A DNA stretch of 64,000 bases from Pseudomonas sp. MF4836 (GTDB taxonomy: Bacteria > Pseudomonadota > Gammaproteobacteria > Pseudomonadales > Pseudomonadaceae), in assembly GCF_002018875.1 (NCBI RefSeq), contig NZ_MVOL01000007.1, forward strand, positions 1-64,000. The letters are read 5' to 3'. The position numbers were made by a program, and so were the translations under genes. The notes under the pieces were generated by a model. It saw only the letters and a program-made list of their open reading frames with translations. It made no database searches and was not told where the DNA came from. How positions within the stretch are numbered: the stretch's first letter is position 1; each line of letters starts with the position of its first letter. This document shows positions 51,105 to 59,846 of this stretch, piece after piece.

Positions 51105-52124
51105 ATGAAACTGTCCCCCCTCAATCGTCGGCGCTTCGAGCGCTTCAAGGCCAACAAGCGTGGCTGGTGGTCGCTGTGGCTGTTCCTGATCCTGTTTGGC
51201 GCGAGCCTGGGCGCCGAGCTGATCGCCAACGACAAGCCGCTGGTGGTGCATTACGACGACAGCTGGTACTTCCCGGCGCTCAAGCGCTACCCGGAAACCA
51301 CCTTCGGCGGTGAATTTCCCCTGGAAGCCAACTACAAGAGCCCGTATATCCGCGAGCTGCTGGCGGCCAAGGATGCCTGGGTGCTCTGGGCGCCCATCCC
51401 GTTCAGCTACCAGAGCATCAACTACGACCTGCGGGTCCCGGCCCCGGCACCGCCCTCGGCGGACAACCTGCTGGGCACCGATGACCAGGGCCGCGATGTG
51501 CTGGCCCGGGTGATCTACGGCTTCCGGATTTCGGTGCTGTTCGCCCTGACCCTGACCGTGCTCAGTTCCATCATCGGCGTGATCGCCGGCGCCCTGCAGG
51601 GCTTCTACGGCGGCTGGGTCGACCTGGTGGGGCAGCGCTTCCTGGAGATCTGGTCCGGGCTGCCGGTGCTGTACCTGCTGATCATCCTTGCCAGTTTCGT
51701 GCAGCCCAACTTCTGGTGGCTGCTGGGGATCATGTTGCTGTTTTCCTGGATGAGCCTGGTGGACGTGGTGCGCGCCGAGTTTCTGCGCGGGCGCAACCTG
51801 GAATACGTGCGCGCGGCCAGGGCCCTGGGGATGCAGAACGGCGCGATCATGTTCCGCCATATCCTGCCCAACGCCATGGTCTCGACCATGACCTTCATGC
51901 CGTTCATCCTCACCGGCGCCATCGGCACCCTGACCGCCCTCGACTTCCTCGGCTTCGGCCTGCCCCCGGGCGCACCGTCCCTGGGCGAGCTGGTGGCCCA
52001 GGGCAAATCCAACCTGCAGGCTCCGTGGCTGGGCATCAGTGCCTTTGCCGTGCTGGCGATCATGCTCAGCCTGCTGGTGTTTATCGGCGAGTCCGCTCGC
52101 GATGCCTTCGACCCGAGGAAATGA
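51105..52124 (+). CDS. nppC: Peptide ABC importer permease (YejE-like)
   Basis: A 339-residue permease. After the first membrane segment lies a long periplasmic loop (about residues 45-130, LVVHYDDSWYFPALKRYPETTFGGEFPLEANY) typical of YejE. The permease core with DDQGRDVLARVIYGFRISV and the coupling loop EYVRAARALGMQNGAIMFRHILPNAM follows. One base separates it from the upstream stop, and the ATPase follows one base after its own stop. Confidence 0.92.
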   Translation: MKLSPLNRRRFERFKANKRGWWSLWLFLILFGASLGAELIANDKPLVVHYDDSWYFPALKRYPETTFGGEFPLEANYKSPYIRELLAAKDAWVLWAPIPFSYQSINYDLRVPAPAPPSADNLLGTDDQGRDVLARVIYGFRISVLFALTLTVLSSIIGVIAGALQGFYGGWVDLVGQRFLEIWSGLPVLYLLIILASFVQPNFWWLLGIMLLFSWMSLVDVVRAEFLRGRNLEYVRAARALGMQNGAIMFRHILPNAMVSTMTFMPFILTGAIGTLTALDFLGFGLPPGAPSLGELVAQGKSNLQAPWLGISAFAVLAIMLSLLVFIGESARDAFDPRK

Positions 52125-52125
52125 G

Positions 52126-53736
<1,611 letters not shown>

Positions 53737-53798
53737 GGCCCCGCCCTCGCCACAGCGTTAAGCGAAACCCGTTAATGGGTAGCGCAATGCTGCCCTTG

Positions 53799-53840
53799 TG
53801 TGGCGAGGGAGCTTGCTCCCGCTGGCCCGCGCAGCGGGCC
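53799..53840 (+). repeat. Short interspersed repeat, GAGGGAGCTTGCTCCC type
   Basis: TGTGGCGAGGGAGCTTGCTCCCGCT plus a second stem GGCCCGC-GCA-GCGGGCC. It lies just downstream of the importer operon and faces an inverted partial copy about 60 bases on. Confidence 0.82.
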
Positions 53841-53897
53841 CAATCCCTACCACCTCGACGCATCTGACCCGACGCAGTGCACCCCCTTGCGACCGCT

Positions 53898-53929
53898 AAG
53901 CGGCCGAACGCGAGCTTGCTCCCTCGCCC
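53898..53929 (-). repeat. Inverted copy of the short interspersed repeat (partial)
   Basis: CGCGAGCTTGCTCCCTCGCC is the opposite-strand version of GGCGAGGGAGC with a changed half stem (AAGCTCGCG). Together with the copy at 53799 it forms a head-to-head pair, as in REP doublets. Confidence 0.65.
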
Positions 53930-53945
53930 CTGGGTGGCTATTCAC

Positions 53946-54545
53946 CTAGCGCCGAGGCTGCCCAACACAAAACAACGCCACTGCCGCCTCGCTGCCTGTG
54001 AGGCCCAGGGTGGCGTTCATCGACAGGTCATCGAAGCCCATCACCACCACCGCGCCCAATCCGACGGCCGTCACGGCCAGGTACATGTTCTGGGTCACCG
54101 CGCCGGCCTCGAAATCCACGTAGCGCGCACCCCGGAGGCCATCGGCCTGCTGCTCGGCAAAATGCCGGATCGCCAACTCGCGGTCAGCGATGATCACCAC
54201 CACGGCGGCGGCCTGCTCCAGCCAGGTTTCATCGCCCAGGGCCGCGGCGTTGAGGCTGCCCGGGCTCAACGCCGGGCCGACCTGATGCAGGGTGGCCGAG
54301 GCACTGTCGAAGTCGTGGACACCGGGGGCGAGGCCCTCCACGCGCCGGGCAATCACCCGCAGGCGCAGAGGATGCAAGGCATGCGCCGAAGGTGCGCCGC
54401 GCTTGCCGTCGGGCGAGGTGTTGCCCTGGCCGGCCAGCAGGATCGAGTTCAGCTGTGCCAGGGCCAGGCCCTGGTCACTGAAATCGCGCTGGCTGCGTCG
54501 GTTCGACAACAGGCTGTGCAGCAGGTCACTGGCGCGGGCATCCAT
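53946..54545 (-). CDS. Nitroreductase-family protein (SagB-like)
   Basis: A 199-residue FMN-binding fold. An RRSQRDFSDQGLALAQLNSILLAGQGN start, HPLRLRVIARRVEGLAPGVHDFD in the middle and ARYVDFEAGAVTQNMYLAVTAVGLGAVVVMGFDD near the end match the SagB-type branch of nitroreductases. SagB enzymes oxidise azolines in peptide natural products, but stand-alone members such as this have unknown substrates. No peptide-modification partners lie nearby. Confidence 0.8.
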   Translation of the reverse strand: MDARASDLLHSLLSNRRSQRDFSDQGLALAQLNSILLAGQGNTSPDGKRGAPSAHALHPLRLRVIARRVEGLAPGVHDFDSASATLHQVGPALSPGSLNAAALGDETWLEQAAAVVVIIADRELAIRHFAEQQADGLRGARYVDFEAGAVTQNMYLAVTAVGLGAVVVMGFDDLSMNATLGLTGSEAAVALFCVGQPRR

Positions 54546-54602
54546 GGGGCGTCTTCCAGGCTGAAAAAGAGCCTGACGTTAACAGCTTCGCCAAGGCCCC
54601 GA

Positions 54603-55571
54603 TCAAAGTTTTTTGCGCAGCGCCTGCTTGTGCACGTACATCGCCTTGTCCGCCTCGGCCAGCAGGTCTTCGACGCTCTGCTGGCTCTCGGGGTCGTACT
54701 CCACCAGGCCGACGCTGAAGCGCAAGTCGTAGCCGCGCTGCAGGGTCGTGTTGCGCTCGTCGAGGATCTCTTGCAGGCGGGCCATGATCGCCGAGGTCTC
54801 GATATGGTTGGAACCGGTCAGCAGCGCCACGAACTCGTCGCCACCCAGGCGGCCGATCACGTCGCTTTCGCGAAAGGCGATGCGCAGCACATCGGCGAAA
54901 GTCTTGAGTGCCATGTCACCTTCGGCATGGCCGTAGGTGTCGTTGATCTGCTTGAAGTCGTTGAGGTCGAAAAACAGCAGGGTCGCGGGTTTGGCCAGGC
55001 GCTGGCATGCCGCCAGGCCATAGCGGGCCAGGGCCACGAAACCACGGCGGTTGGACAGCAGGGTCAGCTCATCCATGCTCGCCATCTGCACCGCCGCCAG
55101 TTCCTGCTCGGCCATGCGTCCCAGGTCGCGCAGGAGCCCGCGCTCCTCGTCGTCGAGATCCCGTGGCTTGACGTCGATCAGGCACAGGGTGCCGAGCTTG
55201 CTGCCATCGGCCACGGTCAGCGGACAGCCGGCGTAGAAGCGAATCCCCGGCTCGCCGACCACCAGTGGGTTGTCATGGAAACGGTCGTCGAGCTCGGCAT
55301 CGCTGACCAAAAGGATCTGCTCGCCGAGAATCGCATGCCCGCAGAATGAGATATCCCGCGAGGTTTCACTGGCCTCCAGGCCCATGCAGGACTTGAACCA
55401 CTGGCGCTCGCTGTCCACCAGGCTGACCAGAGCAATGGGCACGCCGAACAGGCGCTTGGCCAGGCGGGTCAGCCGGTCGAAACGCTCTTCGGCCTCGGTA
55501 TCGAGCAGCTTCAATGCATGTAGGGTCTTCACCCGCGCAGCTTCATTGGCGGGCTTGGCTGGGGACAACAT
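54603..55571 (-). CDS. GAF-GGDEF diguanylate cyclase
   Basis: A 322-residue cytoplasmic protein making cyclic di-GMP. The N-terminal GAF domain (about residues 25-160; RLFGVPIALVSLVDSERQWFKS and GEPGIRFYAGCPL) is a sensor, with C-terminal cyclase domain after a short helix. The catalytic GGDEF is intact at residues 243-247. The inhibitory RESD site stands five residues before it, so product feedback is expected. The start at 55571 has GGAG six bases upstream; longer in-frame starts lack a ribosome site. The GAF ligand is unknown. Confidence 0.9.
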   Translation of the reverse strand: MLSPAKPANEAARVKTLHALKLLDTEAEERFDRLTRLAKRLFGVPIALVSLVDSERQWFKSCMGLEASETSRDISFCGHAILGEQILLVSDAELDDRFHDNPLVVGEPGIRFYAGCPLTVADGSKLGTLCLIDVKPRDLDDEERGLLRDLGRMAEQELAAVQMASMDELTLLSNRRGFVALARYGLAACQRLAKPATLLFFDLNDFKQINDTYGHAEGDMALKTFADVLRIAFRESDVIGRLGGDEFVALLTGSNHIETSAIMARLQEILDERNTTLQRGYDLRFSVGLVEYDPESQQSVEDLLAEADKAMYVHKQALRKKL

Positions 55572-55685
55572 CGCGAACTCCATTGGGCGGCTAACTTTTT
55601 TGCTTAGCGTAGACCACCGCCCCCTTTCACTCCCAACCGTTTTACCGATCCGCCGCCGACGTCCGCCCTCCAGGCACCTCAAGGC

Positions 55686-56858
55686 TCAAAGCCTGGGCTT
55701 GAGCAACAACCCGCTGTAACTCAGCAGAAACAAAGCCAGGGCCGCGCACCACAAGGCCGCCGACAACCCCAGCGCCCAGCCGTTGAACGGCACCAGCAGC
55801 ACCCGACACAAGGCCGCCAGCAGCATCAGGCCAAAGCCGATCACCACCGTTATCGGCGCGCGCAGGGGGCGCCCGGTATGCCCCAGGCTGACCCGGGCGA
55901 TCATCGCCAGCACCAGACCGCCCAACCCGCCCACCGCCAGGGCATGGCTGGCCAGGCTTTGGTACGGCAATACACCGAGGTGCCAGAGCCCCATCGCCAG
56001 CGCCGCCAGGGCCAGCCAGGCATAGGCCGAGTACAGCGACCACAACAGCGGCACGCGCCACAGGCCGCGGTCATGCCAACGCCACAGCCGCCGCACGTGC
56101 AAGACCAGGAGCAAACCATAGGGCAGCACCAGCCAGGGCGTCGGCAGCTCACCCAGGCCCAGGCCGATGGACAGCGCCAGCAGCAACGTGGTGATCAACA
56201 GCAGGCGCGTGGTCCAGGGGCGGTCCGCCGGGCTGGCCGGGCGGTTCAGGCCGCGCTGGATAAAGAACGGAATCACCCGCCCGCCAATCACACTGAGCAG
56301 CGCCGCCACCAGCCACAGGGCCGCCAGCACGCCGCGCCGCTGATAAGCCAGGTCATTCTCGGCGATGCCCCACAGGGTCAGGCCCTGGCACAGCGCCAAC
56401 AGCCCCAGCACCGCGACGATCGGGTAATTGTCGCGTTTGTCGGCGGCCACCAGTTCACGGCCCAGGACCCACGCCAGCAGCGGTAAAAACAGCCCTTGCA
56501 GCCCGAGCAGCAGCGGAGCCGGCAACGGCAGCCACCACGCCAGGCGCGCCACCAGCCAGACCAGCCACAGCCCGAACAACGGCCCGCCGCTGATGCCGGG
56601 GCGCCCGGTCCAGTTCGGCACCGCGGTCAGCAGAAAACCGGCAATGATCGCCGTGGCGAAACCAAAGGGCATCTCGTGTCGATGCCAGGCCAGCATCCCG
56701 CCCAGCGGCTGCACGCCGGGCAAACGCCCGTACAGCCACATCCCCCAGAGCGCCAGGGCGATGCAGCCAAAGCCGGCCCCGGCGAGAAAAAACGGGCGAA
56801 AGCCCAGGCTCCACAGCGGCCGACCGGTCCAGCTCAGGTAAGACTTACGCCATGACAC
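55686..56858 (-). CDS. nnrS: NnrS-family nitric-oxide-response membrane protein
   Basis: A ~390-residue protein with about 12 membrane segments. It carries the NnrS hallmarks WSLGFRPFFLAGA, WHRHEMPFGFATAIIAGFLLTAVPNWTG, GGRVIPFFIQRGL and ARVSLGHTGR. NnrS is a haem- and copper-containing inner-membrane protein that protects cells under nitric-oxide stress. The start is taken as GTG 56858, with GGGGAG 8 bases upstream, overlapping the end of the preceding small gene; ATG 56915 is the alternative. It is in one operon with that gene behind a NorR/sigma-54 type promoter. Confidence 0.87.
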   Translation of the reverse strand: MSWRKSYLSWTGRPLWSLGFRPFFLAGAGFGCIALALWGMWLYGRLPGVQPLGGMLAWHRHEMPFGFATAIIAGFLLTAVPNWTGRPGISGGPLFGLWLVWLVARLAWWLPLPAPLLLGLQGLFLPLLAWVLGRELVAADKRDNYPIVAVLGLLALCQGLTLWGIAENDLAYQRRGVLAALWLVAALLSVIGGRVIPFFIQRGLNRPASPADRPWTTRLLLITTLLLALSIGLGLGELPTPWLVLPYGLLLVLHVRRLWRWHDRGLWRVPLLWSLYSAYAWLALAALAMGLWHLGVLPYQSLASHALAVGGLGGLVLAMIARVSLGHTGRPLRAPITVVIGFGLMLLAALCRVLLVPFNGWALGLSAALWCAALALFLLSYSGLLLKPRL

Positions 56859-57105
56859 AGGCTGCACTCCCCTGCTCTGCGTACAACCGGCGCTGGGCCA
56901 GTAAACGCATGACATAACCGACCTTGAGCAAGGTCGGCCCGAGAATCACCAGGGTGTGCAGGGACACCAATGCGCCAATCGGCGCCGGCCCCGAATAGAA
57001 ATAGGCGCCATACACGCCCACCACCAATAACAACGCGCCCAGGGCCAGCACCTTGCTCGACAGCTGCAGGACCTGCTGCGGTGAACTGAAGTCACGGATC
57101 ATCAT
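56845..57105 (-). CDS. Small two-helix membrane protein upstream of NnrS
   Basis: An 86-residue protein with two hydrophobic segments (VLALGALLLVVGVYGAYF and ALVSLHTLVILGPTLLKVGYV). GAGGAG stands 6 bases before the ATG. It overlaps the start of nnrS by 14 bases. It occurs with nnrS here and shares the predicted nitric-oxide-responsive promoter, so a role in the same stress response is likely. No named family is recognised. Longer in-frame starts run back into the promoter and are rejected. Confidence 0.75.
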   Translation of the reverse strand: MMIRDFSSPQQVLQLSSKVLALGALLLVVGVYGAYFYSGPAPIGALVSLHTLVILGPTLLKVGYVMRLLAQRRLYAEQGSAACVMA

Positions 57106-57144
57106 GGATACTCCTCGACAGCGCTTCGGATATAGCCTTGTAGT

Positions 57145-57161
57145 ATCAGTATTCATGCCAA
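57145..57161 (-). promoter_or_regulatory. Candidate sigma-54 promoter of the nnrS operon
   Basis: On the minus strand TTGGCATGAATACTGAT keeps the -24 GG (57158-57159) and ten-base spacing, but reads GA where sigma-54 promoters have GC at -12. It lies about 40 bases before the small gene's start, downstream of three enhancer-like palindromes. Confidence 0.5.
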
Positions 57162-57201
57162 CCAATAACGCCTTTAAATTCAGCTAGATAAAATCATTCG
57201 A

Positions 57202-57258
57202 GTCATAATGACATCTTATTTTCGAAGTCCTTATGACTATCTACGCAGTCATAATGAC
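57202..57258 (-). promoter_or_regulatory. Three NorR-type enhancer sites (GT-N7-AC)
   Basis: Three 11-base sites follow the NorR pattern: GTCATAATGAC at 57202-57212, GTCCTTATGAC at 57227-57237 and GTCATAATGAC at 57248-57258 (plus-strand reading). Centres are 25 and 21 bases apart. E. coli norVW has three NorR sites of the GT-(N7)-AC type upstream of a sigma-54 promoter. Here the downstream gene is NnrS, which fits nitric-oxide control. No norR-type regulator gene lies in this window. Confidence 0.65.
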
Positions 57259-57362
57259 CCATAAAGCCAGGCTGCCTTTTTCTGCGCCAAAGGCGTAGAT
57301 TTGCCCGATTAGCGCCCGCCCCCTTGGGCGCCGTCCCCTCTTGCGCACAAGGATGTCTCCTG

Positions 57363-59831
57363 GTGGCTAACCGTCCCGCTCCCGTCAGTGCCGAAAAAAG
57401 CCTGGGCCGCCTGTTGCTGCAGCTGCTCTGGCAATTGCTGGCACTGCTGCTGCCGATCTTTTTTGTCACCCTGCTGCCGCCGCCCCTGGCGTTACTAGTG
57501 GTCGCCAGCTGCGCACTGCTGGCCTGGCTCAGCGCGCGCCTGGGCTGGAGCACCCTGGCCCAGGGCTGGATCCGTCTGCTGATCAGCGCGGTGTTCGGCC
57601 TGGGGTTCAGCCTGGGCCGGGCGCTGCCGGCGTACTGGGACATTGCCGCGGCGTTTGTCAGCATCGTTGCCGGGATGGCGGCTATCAGCAGTCTGGAGCG
57701 GCGCCTGGGCCTGGCCCGCGTCACCCAGGGCGACAACGGCGGCTCCGGCCCCAGCGCCTGGGGCGGCAACGAACCGCAAGTGACCCCGGAAGGCGAGCCG
57801 ATCCGGGTGTTCAACCAGGGTGAAATCGCCATGGGCGGCCCGACCTATTGCGACTACCTGTTCCCCGATGGTGTGCTGCTGGAGGGCCTGGGCGCCTCGG
57901 CGCGCTTCAGCGAGGACGGGCGCTACTTCGCCGCCCCAGTGCCGTCGCGCCAGAACTGGGGGCTGGTGATACTCGACCGCCAGCAGCGCCGGGTCTATCA
58001 CTGCGCCCACAGTGAGTTCTGGGAACTCGATCGCTTCGATGCAGCGGGCCTCGGCGGTCGCTACAGCCCGCTGGTGGACAACGGCACGCGCCAGGACCCG
58101 CTGCAAGATTTGCTGCAGGGCGCGCGGGCGGTGGACCTGGTGCCGATCGCCGACCTGTGGCTCGAGCCCGGCGCCTGGCAGCAGGCCGTGGCCCGGGTCG
58201 GGCTGGAAGAACACAGCCCCGAGGGCAAGCACAGCCTGACGGGGCAGATTGCCCTGCCTGACAGCCTGCGCACGTTGGAGCGACCCCTGGAGCCGTTGCG
58301 CAGCCCCCGCTATCACCTGAGCCTCGACGGCCAGCCTTCCGGCCTGCTGCTCGGGGCCGACAGCCCGCGGGTGTGGAGCGCGGCCGGCGACGGGTTTGCC
58401 TGCCTGGCCGACGACCCGGCCAGCGACACCCGCGGCTATTGGCTGTGGCAACTCGACCGGGGCTGGCGGGCGCTGCCCGAGCCCTGGCAGGCGAGCCCGC
58501 AGGAGCCGTCCTTCTACTGGTACAGCCTGCTGGCCCTGGACCATCAGCACCTGCGCTTCGACGCCTACCTCGACTGCGCCCAGCCGGACTACGGGACCTA
58601 CGGCTACCAACTGCAGAGCATCCACGGCGACACCCAGACTCAGGTCGGCCATGACGCCCTGGGCCGGGTCCAGGTCGCCGACCTGCCCCTGGCGCGGATC
58701 CGCCTGGTGCTGCCGCTGGACAGCCAGGGCCAGCGCGGCAGCGCCCAGATCGAATCCCAGCCCTTGCTCGACGAGGTGCGGGCTCGCTTCAGTTGGCTCA
58801 GCGACAACCCGGACGGCCTCGGCGGCTACCAGTGCCAGATCGGCGACTGGAGCCTGCCGGGCAGTTGGCTGCTCGACCACCGGGTATCCACCTGCCAGCG
58901 CTACCTGGCCCTGCTGCCCTTTACCCAGGCCCCAGCGGTGGCCGGCCAGGTGCTGGTGGCGGATGTGCAACAGCGTCGGCTGATCCCAGGTCCGCCCATG
59001 CTCGCGGCGCGAATCCTCGATTTTCGCGATGCCCGCCTGAGCCTGGCGCTGATTGCCGGACGCCTTGACCAGTCGCTGCACAGCCACCCGTTACAGCGCT
59101 GCAACCAGCCGGCAGGCCCTGCCGAAACCGCCGCGTCGTTCTGCCGTTACCGCGAGGACTCACGCCTGTACTACCAGGTCGCGACCTTGCAGATCGAAGC
59201 TGGACACCTGCAGCGCCTGCCGGACTGGCGTCGAGTGCAGCGCCCGCAAGCCGCGGTGGCCGACGGCGATTTCATCCAGCCCAGCCCTGGCGGGGAGGAT
59301 GCCGCCTGGCTGTTCGGCTGCCAGACCGAGTACGCCGACAGCTGGCTGCGGCCGAGCATGCCGCGCCTCGGCGGGCACCTGCTGACGGCCTCGGGTTGCG
59401 CGCTGAAGGACCTGGCGCCGTCGATGATCTGGTCCGGGGACGGGCGCTACCTGGCACTGACCCGCCTGTTGAGCGAGACCCAGGGACGCGATCAAAACGG
59501 CCGGGGCTGGCAGTTGCTGCTGCTCGATGTGCGCGAGCGCAGCCTGCGCATCGCGGCGCAGCCGTTGCACAACCGGCCGCAGTTCGAAGCGTTTGTCGGC
59601 GACCGCCTGAGTGTTCGCCTGTTTGAACGGGACTGGCAGCCCGAGCGCGATAGCGATTCCGGCCACCTGCTGAAGCTCGACCTGGCCCAGTTGCTGAGCC
59701 TGCCCGCCGAGCCGCTGATCGAGCATCACGGCCTGTGGCTGCGCGCCGCCGATCAGGCCGACCTGGAGGCCTGGCAAGCGTTGCCGCGCCCGGACTGCAT
59801 CGACTTTACCGGCCCCGCCGCCCGGCGCTGA
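57363..59831 (+). CDS. Large membrane-anchored protein of unknown function
   Basis: An 822-residue protein whose first ~110 residues contain several hydrophobic segments (LLLQLLWQLLALLLPIFFVTLLPPPLALLVV type). A large soluble region follows that repeats motifs like FSEDGRYFAAP and WSGDGRYLALT, with many WxL and aromatic strand patterns. These repeats suggest beta-propeller blades of the TolB/WD kind, but no named family is recognised. The GTG at 57363 is chosen because AAGGA lies 9 bases upstream. It is divergent from the NnrS operon and converges with the EAL gene. Confidence 0.72.
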   Translation: MANRPAPVSAEKSLGRLLLQLLWQLLALLLPIFFVTLLPPPLALLVVASCALLAWLSARLGWSTLAQGWIRLLISAVFGLGFSLGRALPAYWDIAAAFVSIVAGMAAISSLERRLGLARVTQGDNGGSGPSAWGGNEPQVTPEGEPIRVFNQGEIAMGGPTYCDYLFPDGVLLEGLGASARFSEDGRYFAAPVPSRQNWGLVILDRQQRRVYHCAHSEFWELDRFDAAGLGGRYSPLVDNGTRQDPLQDLLQGARAVDLVPIADLWLEPGAWQQAVARVGLEEHSPEGKHSLTGQIALPDSLRTLERPLEPLRSPRYHLSLDGQPSGLLLGADSPRVWSAAGDGFACLADDPASDTRGYWLWQLDRGWRALPEPWQASPQEPSFYWYSLLALDHQHLRFDAYLDCAQPDYGTYGYQLQSIHGDTQTQVGHDALGRVQVADLPLARIRLVLPLDSQGQRGSAQIESQPLLDEVRARFSWLSDNPDGLGGYQCQIGDWSLPGSWLLDHRVSTCQRYLALLPFTQAPAVAGQVLVADVQQRRLIPGPPMLAARILDFRDARLSLALIAGRLDQSLHSHPLQRCNQPAGPAETAASFCRYREDSRLYYQVATLQIEAGHLQRLPDWRRVQRPQAAVADGDFIQPSPGGEDAAWLFGCQTEYADSWLRPSMPRLGGHLLTASGCALKDLAPSMIWSGDGRYLALTRLLSETQGRDQNGRGWQLLLLDVRERSLRIAAQPLHNRPQFEAFVGDRLSVRLFERDWQPERDSDSGHLLKLDLAQLLSLPAEPLIEHHGLWLRAADQADLEAWQALPRPDCIDFTGPAARR

Positions 59832-59846
59832 GGCCGCTTCCTCAGC
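59827..59846. terminator. Hairpin spanning two convergent stop codons
   Basis: A perfect 7-base inverted repeat, GCTGAGG and CCTCAGC, with a 6-base loop contains the TGA stops of both convergent genes. No T-run follows on either strand. A bidirectional terminator is possible but weakly supported. Confidence 0.35.

Noticed and set aside
57202..57258. FNR/Anr boxes (TTGAT-N4-ATCAA) in the nnrS control region.
   Set aside because: The palindromes are GTCA-N3-TGAC and do not fit the FNR pattern; NorR-type sites fit better.
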